Below, piece after piece: positions 18,801 to 26,125 of a stretch of 28,503 nucleotides of DNA; positions within the stretch are counted from its first letter, which is position 1, and each line of letters begins with the position of its first letter. Source of the DNA: Cristatella mucedo (taxonomy: Eukaryota; Bryozoa; Phylactolaemata; Cristatellidae); assembly GCA_009760855.2 (NCBI GenBank), contig WPIO01000036.1:3852501-3881003 (forward strand), written 5' to 3'. Both the position numbers and the translations under genes were made by a program. Below the pieces are notes generated by a model, which searched no databases, was not told the origin of the DNA, and saw only the letters and a program-made list of their open reading frames with translations.

Positions 18801-21245
18801 CTTGCTATCTAGTTTGGTCCCGCGGTTAAGGTGCTCGCCCCGACCAAGGTCTGGCTGAAGTCGTGGGCTCGAGCCCCGAGGCATATGTGAAGCGCCTGAA
18901 TAGAGATTAAGTTCTCTTGGGGTGTTATATAAATGAATAATACATTTTTTTATCTAATTAGTGCGCCTGCTCGCGCCCAGCACGCTGCACCACTACGCGC
19001 AGGTTAGCGAGCGAAAGCCTTTTTCGGCAGTTACCTCATTTTTTTTTATTAGGGTATGCGAACTTCTGCATGCTATTATGCAACCTCATTTATAAGTTCT
19101 TTGAAATACTGAATGAAACATGTCCTCGTGGAATGAAGATGTAGTATCTAAATTATTAAAATCGAGCAAATGTACAATCCTTTACGAATAGCGCAGGTAT
19201 AAGTTAAGCGCTTTAGTTAGTGAGGCAAATGATTTGTCTTACAATACACAAGTAAAAAGATATAAATTTAATTAGTTTGTATAGCGCCCAAAGAGAACTT
19301 AGTACATGTAATAACCTTTAATCGGGTGCGCTGGCGCCGCGAAGGTAAGGCCGCTAGCCACTCATGAGATAGTCGCACACCTTCCTGAACCTAACGGTAT
19401 AGTCAAACCACTAGCTATCGGCTAGCCAGTCTCTCTCTCTCTCTCTCTCAAGTTGAAATACCTCATCTTTCAAGTTGCGTTAATCTAACATCACTCCAGT
19501 GGCGCCTGCCTGTAATTTGGGGCATGCCATTCCAAAACGACTTGGAATTGAATATTCGCATCACCTATACTGTTAAGTCGGCCTATTTTCAGCAGGTGGA
19601 CATTTCCAAAATAAAGGCCTGCCTAGACAGGATTATAGAAGTCATACTAGCTCACGCTTTGTTGCATCGCATCCATATTACAACGCGGGGAGCGGTTGGC
19701 GAGGCTTCGGCGGCGGCGCAGAGTCCGCCAGGCGCGAGGCGAGGTCCGGAAGTAAGGTCCGGAAGTGAGGTCCGTGTCAGTCTGAGGAGGCGGAGCGACT
19801 GCTAGAGCCCTCCCCGACCGCGGATCCAGCGGAGCCACTCGGCTGCAAGCCAAAGCGTTCAGCCCGCAAGCATTCAAACTGCGAAGCGAGTGATCGGCTC
19901 AGCTGGTTCGGTCCAGCGGTTAAGGTGCTCGCCCCGGGGACCAAGGCGCGGCTGACGTCGTGGGCTCGAGCCCTGAGGCATATGTGAAGCGTCTGAATAG
20001 AGATTTAGTTCTCTTGGGGAGCTATATACGAATGAATTATATATATTATACATAAAACCACCCAACTCCACAGTCATTTAAGCAGGCGTGACGCATCGAA
20101 TGCGCTAGTCGCAGCGTGCGGTCGGCCAAGGACGCTAGCAGTGAGCCGTCGTGTCCGTTTGTCGTTTCGCTGGCACCCGGTGCGCTGCGCCGTTACAGGT
20201 GCAGCCGCTGGTGCGCATCGCCGATGCGCTGCACAAGATCCTCGCTTAAAGCTGGCAGCCGCGGACCCGGTTCCAATTAGCAGCCTGGTGATTTTCACGA
20301 GCAGTCGTCAAAGATGCTGCGAAGGCGGCGAGCACTTACGATAAGCAAATAGTAATCAGTTAGCTGCCGCAGCGTAGTTAAAATTAGAGACTGCACCACT
20401 GGAACCGAGCCAGATTAACATTAGTTTCTCGCTTTAAAGAAAAAGCAAATCTGGTCTCGCCCTCGCTGGCAGCCGACTTGGGAGACTACGCCACTAGCAG
20501 TCGCACACTGTTACCTTACGCTCATGCCAATTTAAGATGGACGGGTGCAGAGTTTACTCTCAATAAACTGCAACCGACGAGCCCGCCAAGTGTTGACCGG
20601 AGCGAAGCGGTTCGAAGCACCAAACGGCACCAGACTTGCCCGCAGGGAGCCAAAGGGCGGATCCGCACGCTCGTGCTACACAGTGTGCGTTTTTCGAACG
20701 CATTCAAAGGTACTCGCTGCGGCAGTGCCAGAGGCTCTCAGTCCACTCTCCTACCTCCGTGCCCGTCGTATACGGCAAACAGTGCGGTGGCCTCGTCGAA
20801 GGTGGGGACGCAGCTGAAGGCGTCCTGAGAAGAAAACGAGACGGCGGCGACGGCGCCGAGGCTCGAGCGCTCGCCGGCCGTCCTAACGCATGCGACGAAA
20901 GCCTGACTGAACGCTCGATGTGTCCTAGCAGCGCGCCGCCCGTTTCCCACATCGGCATGTCTACGCTCTGCTGCACCGGGTCCGCTGGACACAGGTTGCA
21001 GGCCGCGCGGGCCTGCGCTCGATCTGGCGACTCGACGCGCCTCCTCAGAGTATAGAGCGATCTCACTTTTCCGCGCTCACGCCGAATTACGATTGACGGC
21101 GCCGCCGCCGCCGCCGCCGCCGCAGCGCTCGTACTTCCTGCTTTTTCCTCCAGCCCTGCATAGAGGCGGCTCCGTATAGGAGCAAGTCGTGGATGCCATC
21201 TTCGGTGGCAACGGCTGCGGCCGGTGCGCTCAGTAGGGCGCTCAT
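9276..21245 (-). CDS. Gene B: PPM1G-like phosphatase paralogue, eight exons, catalytic aspartates changed
   Basis: Whole-gene span. Modelled exons: 21245-21135, 20824-20755, 18615-18328, 17019-16929, 13306-13039, 10955-10826, 9561-9468 and 9383-9276, about 386 codons. Human PPM1G has 546; the difference is mostly a much shorter acidic middle region. Every modelled exon is open and every boundary is GT-AG. Conserved: MQGWR, E-D-A, AVYDGHGG, PEVAKYC, SGTAA, DHRP, RITRAGG, ISRSIGDH.YK, EQMVIALPDV, SSQ..VDFI and DNMTC. Changed: the AGDSR element reads VGNAR, and the CDG element, whose Asp binds metal in PP2C, reads SHG. These predict weak or absent phosphatase activity, so B may be a pseudophosphatase. 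Exon 4 ends in phase 2 but exon 5 begins in phase 0, so a short exon is missing or one site is wrong. An alternative is two gene fragments lying in series. Confidence 0.8.
9468..9561 (-). CDS. Gene B exon 7
   Basis: Acceptor ATTTGTTTCAG, completes the Trp codon, then DCKSSQWIVDFISDKL and ...LSDICSQ, donor GTAAAT (phase 0), 94 bases. The matching exon of gene A reads NSMSSQAVVDFIRDRL...LSDICCQ with the same phases. It is the helix following the CDG motif in PPM1G (NVMSSQEVVDFI). Confidence 0.88.
9752..9824. repeat. Compound (CA)n-(TA)n microsatellite
   Basis: 29 CA units run into about eight TA units, then AT-rich sequence. It lies in gene B intron 6. Confidence 0.93.
10581..10735 (+). mobile_element. 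tRNA-derived SINE, family 2, in gene B intron 6
   Basis: Different SINE: head TAGTGGCTCACTAGGTAAGG (A-box-like), CACGACCTCGGCCCGAGGTC, a perfect B box GGTTCGAATCC, then GATCCTATATCGCTACTGCA and an AT-rich end after CGCTATACAAAAAG. It lacks the CATATGTGAAG segment of family 1. Confidence 0.78.
10826..10955 (-). CDS. Gene B exon 6 (CDG motif changed to SHG)
   Basis: Acceptor CACTGTAG. Reads GDHAYKMLPNVPRAEQMVIA, then LPDV..WKLTDDDRFMVIASHGMW, donor GTGAGTAAAT in phase 2 (130 bases). Human PPM1G reads [20 protein letters not shown] and MVIACDGIW. The Asp of CDG (Asp239 of PP2C-alpha) binds the catalytic metals; His stands in its place here, and Ser replaces the Cys. Confidence 0.9.
11345..12411 (+). 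mobile_element. LINE (CR1/L2-like), longest 3' copy, in gene B intron 5
   Basis: Reads from just after the reverse transcriptase active-site region: LAACIDDIRTWMAANFLKLN, DDKTNLLVMGKPS, ARNLGVIFQSDLS, stop, then DHISSTVKSAYFQLHNIAKI, DFCNSLLAGLPACTIMRLQ, HITPLLADLH, stop, VKQQIDFKVLSLTFRSLHSM, GDRAFSSYAPKAWNSLPTC, FKRNLKTHLYRTAFSGSL. Two in-frame stops (near 11591 and 11858) kill it. The tail at 12330-12411 is complete and ends in ATT repeats. It is 5'-truncated and opposite in strand to gene B. Confidence 0.9.
12412..13038. other. Gene B intron 5, unassigned part
   Basis: Lies between the LINE at 11345-12411 and exon 5. No gene was recognised; the open frames here are compositional. Confidence 0.5.
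12778..12796. repeat. Short (CGG)n run
   Basis: GGCGGCGGCGGCGGCGAC in gene B intron 5; six units. Confidence 0.8.
13039..13306 (-). CDS. Gene B exon 5 (second half of PPM core; AGDSR changed to VGNAR)
   Basis: Acceptor GACGTTTCAG, then EVPGVTSGTAASVVLMRG (human EEPGSDSGTTAVVALIRG), a Gly run encoded by a GCC-type repeat, LYVAHVGNARCV, LTADHRPDNAIEEARI, AGGHVT, INSGLGISRSI, donor GTACAG in phase 1 (268 bases). In active PPMs the VGNARCV position reads AGDSRCV; its Asp corresponds to the third-metal aspartate of PP2C-alpha (Asp146) and is Asn here. The R-x-N-G-G-L-x-L-S-R-A-I-G strand is kept, with several substitutions. Confidence 0.85.
13640..13890 (+). mobile_element. Possible LINE remnant
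   Basis: Only one stretch is recognisable: around 13825-13870 a frame reads TFEGKLKAYLFTKLF, like the TFKRKLKTHLFRTAF end of the other LINE copies. The rest has decayed beyond clear reading. Confidence 0.4.
14553..14697 (-). mobile_element. LINE 3' tail, reverse
   Basis: ATT-type repeat complement (AATAATGATAATAAGAATAA), then GTATAGCGTCCTCAGCGAAC, CAATCTCTTTTTAGGCAC and the LINE 3' untranslated region up to ATAACATAGTCAGGG, where SINE family 2 begins. Confidence 0.75.
14698..14830 (-). mobile_element. tRNA-derived SINE, family 2, in gene B intron 4
   Basis: Reverse, diverged copy of the 10581 element: CAATATAGGATCGCTAAGTG, ATTCAAACCCACGACCTCAG (B box complement), CAGCTTAGCCACTGATGG. It sits between two LINE fragments of opposite orientation. 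Confidence 0.7.
14868..15580 (+). mobile_element. LINE 3' fragment, degenerate, in gene B intron 4
   Basis: Begins with CTCCACAGTCAAATTTGTAC, matching the STVKSAYF region of the 11345 copy. It later reads AAAILVCHERSNCYIAHLLA, ELHWLPIKHR and DFKDLSL with gaps, and ends with AAGAGTGCCAAGAAAGAGAG-type tail sequence (near 15525-15560) and an AT-rich end. Confidence 0.7.
15581..16119. other. Gene B intron 4, unassigned part
   Basis: No exon or repeat family was recognised. A short hairpin, CACCCCT-TTCTTCG-AGGGGTG, lies at 15967-15987. Confidence 0.5.
16120..16260 (+). CDS. Small ORF with heptad repeat, hypothetical
   Basis: ATG at 16120 to TAA at 16260, 46 codons, nearly all made of the 21-base repeat: units such as ADAVEER, EDEVEGR, ADDVEEW, ADEVEGR, AEALEER, ADGVDKF. 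Ala and Val/Leu recur every seven residues in an otherwise acidic sequence, the pattern of a coiled coil. No family was recognised. It lies on the strand opposite to gene B, within intron 4, with no evident promoter. A by-product of the minisatellite is the plainest reading; the low confidence refers to its being a gene. Confidence 0.2.
   Translation: MKGRADAVEEREDEVEGRADDVEEWADEVEGRAEALEERADGVDKF
16127..16256. repeat. 21-base minisatellite, six units
   Basis: Units resembling AGATGAAGTAGAGGGAAGGGC follow one another every 21 bases, each differing at a few positions. Since 21 is divisible by three, the plus-strand frame stays open and gives a seven-residue peptide repeat. It lies in gene B intron 4. 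Confidence 0.85.
16537..16552. repeat. Short (TA)n tract
   Basis: ACATATATATATATTTG inside AT-rich DNA of gene B intron 4. Confidence 0.7.
16929..17019 (-). CDS. Gene B exon 4 (short acidic segment), tentative
   Basis: Between a strong acceptor (TTTTTTCATCCAG) and donor GTAAAG lies a 91-base open segment. Entered in phase 1 from exon 3 it reads ESDENGGTLLTVDDDQ..., then EDDCGDWGFGYG, an Asp/Glu-rich stretch. Its position fits the acidic insert that PPM1G carries ahead of the SGTTAVV strand, but the sequence is not conserved, and one other frame is also open. It ends in phase 2, which does not join the phase-0 start of exon 5. Confidence 0.5.
17427..17461. repeat. 12-base tandem repeat
   Basis: GTGTGCAGTCAC occurs twice and then in a partial third copy (GTGTGCAGTC). 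It lies in gene B intron 3. Confidence 0.75.
18328..18615 (-). CDS. Gene B exon 3 (PPM1G helical segment)
   Basis: Acceptor GATGCAG. The exon completes the Gly codon from exon 2 and reads PEVAKYCASRMPEAV..., then ...LTQAFDEIDGSLADAEV and a basic/acidic stretch ...IKEEEDERCRR... to donor GTACCT (phase 1), 288 bases. Human PPM1G has EVALYCAKYLP and FLAIDAKLTTEEVIKEL at the matching places. The open frame reaches upstream to 18772, but that part shows no homology and is read as intron. Confidence 0.85.
18811..18945 (+). mobile_element. tRNA-derived SINE, family 1, in gene B intron 2
   Basis: A box (TGGTCCCGCGGTTAAGG), B box (GGGCTCGAGCCCC), CATATGTGAAGCGCCTGAAT and tail GAGATTAAGTTCTCTTGGGG. 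Near-identical to the copy at 19901, in the orientation opposite to the host gene. Confidence 0.87.
19278..19318 (-). mobile_element. Fragment of a LINE/SINE tail
   Basis: GTATAGCGCCCAAAGAGAAC and TTAGTACATG: about 40 bases of the shared tail in reverse, with nothing recognisable beside it. Confidence 0.45.
19430..19449. repeat. (CT)n tract
   Basis: Ten CT units in gene B intron 2. Confidence 0.85.
19512..19682 (+). mobile_element. LINE internal fragment in gene B intron 2
   Basis: Reads FQNDLELNIRITYTVKSAYF, QQVD.SKIKACLDR and LAHALLHRIH, matching the FQSDLS..DHISSTVKSAYF and IRACLDK...LVHAF part of the 11345 copy. Both ends are cut; there is no LINE tail. Confidence 0.72.
19901..20055 (+). 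mobile_element. tRNA-derived SINE, family 1, in gene B intron 2
   Basis: Second copy in the same intron: A box TCGGTCCAGCGGTTAAGG, B box GGGCTCGAGCCCT, CATATGTGAAGCGTCTGAAT, tail GAGATTTAGTTCTCTTGGGG, then an AT-rich end. Confidence 0.86.
20755..20824 (-). CDS. Gene B exon 2 (DGHGG motif)
   Basis: Acceptor TTTTCTTCTCAG, then DAFSCVPTFDEATALFAVYD and GHG, 23 codons plus one base, donor GTAGGA (phase 1). It carries the first metal-binding PPM motif, intact here. It is two codons shorter than exon 2 of gene C, with the same phase. Confidence 0.9.
21097..21124. repeat. (CGG)n repeat in gene B intron 1
   Basis: About nine GCC/CGG units, on the gene B strand beginning about 10 bases after the exon 1 donor. 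Confidence 0.9.
21135..21245 (-). CDS. Gene B exon 1, start codon
   Basis: 37 codons, MSALLSAPAAA...YGAASMQGWRKKQE, ending at donor GTACGA in phase 0, the same length and phase as gene C exon 1. YGAASMQGWR is shared almost word for word with gene C. The ATG at 21245 is chosen because it gives the same length as exon 1 of C; a longer in-frame ORF upstream would run through the probable promoter. Residue 2 is Ser, so the myristoylatable Gly-2 of PPM1G is lost. Confidence 0.85.
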
Positions 21246-21290
21246 CGAAGTGTGTGAGCGCGGGATTTTCGACCAAACCGGATGTGCGAG

Positions 21291-21300
21291 GCTATATAGC
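21291..21300 (-). promoter_or_regulatory. TATA-like box of gene B
   Basis: GCTATATAGC lies 46 bases upstream of the gene B start codon within CpG-rich DNA. The usual spacing would put transcription start near 21268 with a very short leader. The motif is palindromic, so it does not fix direction by itself. Confidence 0.4.
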
Positions 21301-22220
21301 AGCAGCGAGAGCGTCGCGGTCTGTCGCTTCGTGCGCGCTCGGACGTCGCAGCGTGCGGCGCGCGCCTCGCGCGGCGGCGCGCTCAAAGTATCGGTGGAAT
21401 TTCGGCTTCACTTTAAAGGGACTCGATCGCCTCTGGGCGGCGGAGGCGGCGGCTGCCGCCATTGTAGTGACTTCGCCGCTGCACTCCCGACGAGCGAGAG
21501 CTCCCAGAAGAGCTGAAAGTGGGCTGCTCGGTTAGCGCGCGTTAGCTGGCGAGTCATCGCGTCGCCGATCGGCGACGCGACAGGCGCCAATCCAGAGAGC
21601 CACCATGCTGGGCGCTCAACGGTGGTGCCTTCGCTCGTTCTCTCGATCTCCACTTGAAAAAGCCAACTTTCCCTTCAGAGTTGGAGGAAATAGTTAGTAC
21701 TGGGCTCTTTCGAGTTTTCTCTTTCCTTCTACCGGCAGCGCAGCGCCAGATCTGGTGCCTCGCCCAGTCGTGCCTCCAACTCGCTCGCGATCACGCTAAA
21801 GCGAGTGTGCGATGCATCGCCGCTCTGTCGAGTGTCCTACTTCGCGTTGACCGCGGTTTCCAATCGCGGTACGTAACTCAGCTCTGCGTCCTAGAAGGGT
21901 TTCTCTTTTAGCCAAGGCACAGGGCTGGTAATGTCGCAGAGCAATCGAACAGATGCGAGAGGCTCGGCCGCGGCTGATTTGCGAAATTTTCAGTTTCCCA
22001 CTCAGAATAACGCGATCTGTTCACAATCTGCTTCAGTGTGAGGCGTTCGAGTTCTCCGGCGTCAAGGGGAGTGGTATGAAATCGTGAGGCCAGCCAGACG
22101 TCTCTTGTTTTTCTAATTTTGCCATTCAACAGGCGTGACTGTTGCGGATCAATGTAAGTCCGTGTTTCAGAACGGTCAAGATCAAGGCAGAAACCCAGAA
22201 CAAATAGACAAAATGTATGT
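21301..22220. other. CpG-rich upstream region of gene B
   Basis: 21301-21640 is rich in CG dinucleotides, as expected of a promoter-proximal region; the remainder shows nothing recognisable. Confidence 0.45.
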
Positions 22221-22350
22221 AATTATTTTGTATAGCGCTTTAACAGAACTTAGTCTCTATTCAGGTGCTTCACATATGCCCAGAGGCTCGAGCACACGAC
22301 ATCGGCCAGACCTTGATCAGGGCGAGCACCTTAACCGCTAGGTCAAACCA
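22221..22350 (-). mobile_element. tRNA-derived SINE, family 1
   Basis: Reverse copy: TATAGCGCTTTAACAGAAC tail, AATAGAGAC core complement, CACATATGCC, GGCTCGAGCACACGAC (B box complement) and CACCTTAACCGCTAGGTC (A box complement). Confidence 0.84.
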
Positions 22351-22417
22351 ACAAAGCTCACTACATGACGTTTTGGCCATAGTGAGTGAGATGCAGCGAC
22401 TTGGAATTCGGGCAATG

Positions 22418-22548
22418 TATAATATATTTGTATAGCGCCTTTGGAGTGAACCCGATCAGAATACAGTCGCTTTGTACGTCTTCCGTAGCTCTCCAGTCCA
22501 CGACCTCGGTCGTCAAAGGCAAGCCTTAACCCCGCTGGACCAAACAAA
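22418..22548 (-). mobile_element. tRNA-derived SINE, diverged copy
   Basis: Reverse copy about 70 bases from the previous one: TGTATAGCGCCTTTGGAGTG tail, CACGACCTCGGTCGTC, AAGCCTTAACCCCGCTGGAC. The middle differs from family 1 and lacks the CATATG segment, so it may be a separate subfamily. Confidence 0.7.
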
Positions 22549-23279
22549 GGTGGTAAAATACACCATTGGAAAATGCCCGGCGATCTAGAACGCTCTTTGA
22601 TCGCCTCATTATTGATCGGTCAATTCAAAATGCTCGCTCTTTGGTGGCGCTCAAGAAGTAGCGAACGGAAAAGTTTCATGACTTTTTTCACCCGAAAAAT
22701 GAATTTATAAAGCGGCGAACGCATGCTGCGAGTGCACGGTGACGGTAACTATTCGGCCGTGCGGATAAGAAAACATCAAGAGCTTATATCGGTTCTAGAG
22801 ATTTCTGCTGCATTCTGCGTGGAATTACTTTCGAGACGGCGCTGAAACTGGTGTAGGAGCCAAACTGTGGCAAGAATTCTGGATCAGCGTAAGAACTTTG
22901 CTCTGTATCCGTTGATCAACCAGCAGCCATCCTAGCTCTTTAAGCAAAGAAGGCACGTGGTCTAACCTTTGAAACTTGAAAACTAGCTTTGCAGCCATAT
23001 TCATAGCCAGCTGCAGCGACCTAGTTGCTTTTTCGGTAGTACTGTCAAAAGGGAATTACAATAATCAAGCCGAGACAGAACTCAGGAGCTAGCTAAAGGT
23101 TTTGCAAGCCACTGTGGAAGACAGCTCCTAATCTTAGATAGGGATCGGACGTGACGGCTAGCTGTAGACGCAGTCTTCTGAATGAAGCTTTTAAAATTTA
23201 GCCAGGTATCAAAAACGATAACTAAACTTCAAGCACGTAGTGGTGGTCGCGCAACAGCAAAAACCATTGAAAGAACAAA
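22549..23279. other. B-A intergenic sequence, unassigned
   Basis: No coding region was recognised. The stretch 22850-23170 has the look of untranslated LINE sequence running into the fragment at 23280, but nothing in it is certain. Confidence 0.35.
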
Positions 23280-23520
23280 GCCTTTTAATCCAGCCACTCG
23301 CTCAGGGTGTCCTATGAGAGCCAGTTTCAGCCTTCTCGTGCTTTCAGGTCCTATATGGACGGTAACTTAACTGTGCCATTCCTCCGCCTAAAGACCGTTG
23401 GCGACAGAAGCTTTAGCCCTGCAGGTCATAGACTGTGGCACTCGCTTCCAAAATTCTTACGCAACGGCAACTACTCTCCTGCTGCCGACTTTGGTTCATC
23501 ATTTTTAGCGGTTCTGAGCT
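23280..23520 (+). mobile_element. LINE reverse transcriptase C-terminal fragment, second type
   Basis: Frame from 23307 reads SYESQFQPSRAFRSY, VPFLRLKTVGDRSFSPAGHR and LWHSLPKFLRN. The LKTVGDRSFS.AG.RLWNSLP pattern is typical of CR1/L2-clade elements, but the wording differs from the SFGDRAFSSYAPKAWNSLPT of the main family here, so it is probably another LINE lineage. Confidence 0.65.
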
Positions 23521-23659
23521 GCTACTTCCCTACTACTCACTACGTTAACTGCTCTCCCGACTCTGCTATGCTTCCCACTTTCTCTTTGTTGCTAGAGATG
23601 AAGTCTGTTGGCTACCGAATGCGTGATGAAAACCGCTTATGCTGTGAGTAAGCTATATA

Positions 23660-24215
23660 AATTATACTCAATCTCTTTCTAGGCGCTTTACATTTGTTGC
23701 AAAGGGAAACGCGATTGAATGGTGAGTAATATCATGCTTGATAAACAACATGAATAGCATGGTTAGGGGTGACATGCACAGGGTCAGCGTGCAAATGTGG
23801 TTAGTGGCATCATGCACAGTGTCAGCACGCATAAGCACACGAAGGAAGAATCAATAGGACCCACTAAATGCTGTCCTAAATAGGTGTGTTTTTAAGTTCT
23901 TTTTAAATGTGGTCACGTCAGGGGACGCTCTGACGCAAGTCGGGGAAGGAGTTCCAGGCTTTGGAGCATACGAACTAAATGTCTCCAAAGGATTTGAGGT
24001 TTGTACGAGGTATTGGTAAACTGCTGGATTCCAAAAAGTGGGTGGTACGATGCTTGGCCTGGTGGGGGAGTAGATCTGAGAGATCGGCTGGAGCCAAAGA
24101 AGGAAGTGACCTAAAAGTGAGTGACACAACTTTGAAGTCGATACGTTGCTTGAATGGTAGCCAGTGCTGGTCAAACGTTGACCATCGGACCCAATCACCT
24201 CTTATATGAGGAATT
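23660..24215 (-). mobile_element. LINE 3' fragment, reverse
   Basis: Reverse-strand copy of the main LINE: QRIDFKVVSLTFRSLPSLAP, ADLSDLLPHQAKHRTTHFLE, IPRTNLKSFGD, then a frameshift, TFSSYAPKPGTP, TTFKKNLKTHLFRTAFSGSY, 3' untranslated region and tail complement near 23664-23700. One deletion or frameshift lies at about 24000. Confidence 0.85.
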
Positions 24216-24239
24216 TCAAAAATTGCCGGTTTGTTCCAC

Positions 24240-24402
24240 GCCGATTTGGCCCAGTGGTTAACGTGATCATCTTTAATTACCGTGTTCAACGTGAATGCAT
24301 TTGATGACTGAGGCTGTGGGCTCAAGCCTCGTGGCATATGTGAAGTTCCTGCTGACATATTGAGATCTCCTAGAGCGCTATGCCAATAAATTATACTTTT
24401 AT
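24240..24402 (+). mobile_element. tRNA-derived SINE, family 1, with an internal insertion
   Basis: A box TTTGGCCCAGTGGTTAACG and B box GGGCTCAAGCC are separated by about 30 bases more than in other copies (extra AT-rich segment around 24265-24300). CATATGTGAAG and the tail CTCCTAGAGCGCTATG follow. Confidence 0.75.
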
Positions 24403-24539
24403 ACAGGCTGGTTTTAGATCTAATTACTCAACAGAGTCAGAAGTGCTGCTCTTGTATAGCGGCCTTCTCTGGATTGCAGACCTAGGAAGAGTCTCTCTTA
24501 ATTTTGTCTGGATCTTTTTTTGCGAAGCTTGATACTATT

Positions 24540-25510
24540 CGTCAAAAAGTCCTTCCCGAGCACCCCTGTTCTCGCTTGGACATCGGAAGCACTGGTCTCC
24601 AATAGTTTAGGTCCTATCACAGTGGGTGATTCCCAAGTATCGTAGTAATCGGACAAAGATCGTTCAAGGAACCATTAAGGTGTGGGGTTGCTCAGGACTC
24701 AATGACTGACCGACTTGTTTTCATAATTTACGCTCTCCATCTCACTGATGCTATGACCCAGCATGGTCGAGGTTTTAATTTCTTCGAAGATGACACACAG
24801 CTGCACCAGTTCTTCGATCTCACTTAGCTGAATCTGGCGTGCTCTTCTAAAGAGACCTTCGTAGGTGACACACATCAGCTGCACAGTCAGCCTATTTTAC
24901 GCTAAGTAACTTTTCGAAAATTAGAGCAAGCTTAGACAAGGTTACTACAGCCATGCTGCTCTCTGCTTTCTTGACATTCCCTGTATAATTCTGTTACTCA
25001 TCGTGCCGAGGTCTTCCTGTATGAGCAAACCCGCAGGTGGTTCAAATCTTGGTATCCAGGCTACTCTGCGACGAAAGTCGCAAATACCTCGTCTCAACGC
25101 GATTCACCGACCTTTACTGGCCCCACACAAAGCTGCCTATCGAGTTTAAGGCTCAATCGAACGCTTACACGTCCCTGCATTCCATGACTGCGTTCTATAT
25201 GTTCAAATTAGTGCCGCATCAGCGATCACACAATACTGCCCGCTCTTCTAACTCAAGTCGTGTAGGTGTGCCTATAATCAATATCAATAATCAATAGGTA
25301 TAGCCTATAATCAAGCTCAACTCCACCGAAGACTTTGGCTCTTGATCTTCTTCATTCCCTTGAATTCACTTTTTAACTCCACCGAGTGAGCGTTTGAATT
25401 GGTGACATTTAGAAAGAAAATAAAATCTCACCTGTTCGTTACAGCATCCGCTCAGTTCACGTGAATTAACGCTTTCGCATTAATGCTTGCTGACACTGTA
25501 TAATGTTATC
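24540..25510 (+). mobile_element. LINE copy with palm-domain motif, degenerate
   Basis: The most 5'-extended copy. Near 24715-24815 one frame reads DRLVFIIYALHLTDAM and then GRGFNFFEDDTQLHQFFD, the reverse transcriptase active-site box (usually F/Y-A-D-D-TQLY). Further on AYFT-like, CDESRKYLVSTRFTDLYW and IEFKAQSNAYTSLHSMTAFY regions follow with shifts and stops. It ends with a C-terminal TFRKKIKSHLFVTA-like reading near 25410 and LINE untranslated sequence. Confidence 0.72.
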
Positions 25511-25735
25511 ACGAAAACTTTCTATCCAGCTTATCTAAAGTTCGTACAAAGATATTTCTTACTATTAGGGTGCTTTGCAAACGCATTATTTTTATCATTA
25601 TTCTTATGGTTATCGACTCACCCAAGTTTGCGATCTCCTTCGTATGCATACGTTTATCGTATTGTTTTGTGCCCATCCCTGCTTGCCGTGTGCTGTTTAT
25701 ACAAAGTTGAGAGAATACACTTTATATTGACATTA

Positions 25736-25872
25736 CAATGATAGGCAATTTTGTATAGCGCCATCAGAAAACTAAGTTTCTTTCTAGACACTTTGCATAT
25801 GCTATGGGAGCAGCATGTCGATATGGCAGTAACGTGATAACATGCACATCATCACCACGCATAAGCCAGCAA
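25736..25872 (-). mobile_element. LINE 3' tail, reverse
   Basis: TGTATAGCGCCATCAGAAAA, CTAAGTTTCTTTCTAGACAC, TTTGCATATGC, then 3' untranslated sequence with CATGCACATCATCACCACGC corresponding to the CATGCACAGTGTCAGCACGC part of other reverse copies. Confidence 0.65.
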
Positions 25873-26040
25873 AGCCCAAATCAGCTAGGCATCAGCATAA
25901 GAATCAGCTAAGCAAAATCAGCTAAGTATCAGCACGCATCAAGCATCAGCAAGCGCACAAAAGAAAAGCCATTCGGATCGCACACTTAATCAGTGCATCG
26001 TCCCACGATTCAAAATCCTACCTGTGCAAGTCTCTGCCTA

Positions 26041-26125
26041 CACTCTCGCTGTCTCTAGCTCTCTCTCCCCTCTCTCCCCCTCTCTCTTTCCCCCTCTCTC
26101 TCTCTCTCTCTCTCCCCCTCTCCCC
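26041..26125. repeat. CT-rich low-complexity tract
   Basis: CTCTCTCC/CCCCTCTC runs with a central (CT)n stretch near 26095-26113. It lies downstream of gene A. Confidence 0.85.

Noticed and set aside
20478-21055. Overlapping plus-strand frames of 90-139 codons
   Set aside because: Shadows of gene B exon 2 and GC-rich intron 1.
25879-25960. Repeated ATCAGCTAAG/ATCAGCA phrases, considered as a CRISPR-like or satellite array
   Set aside because: Irregular spacing and few units; a local slippage product in animal DNA.
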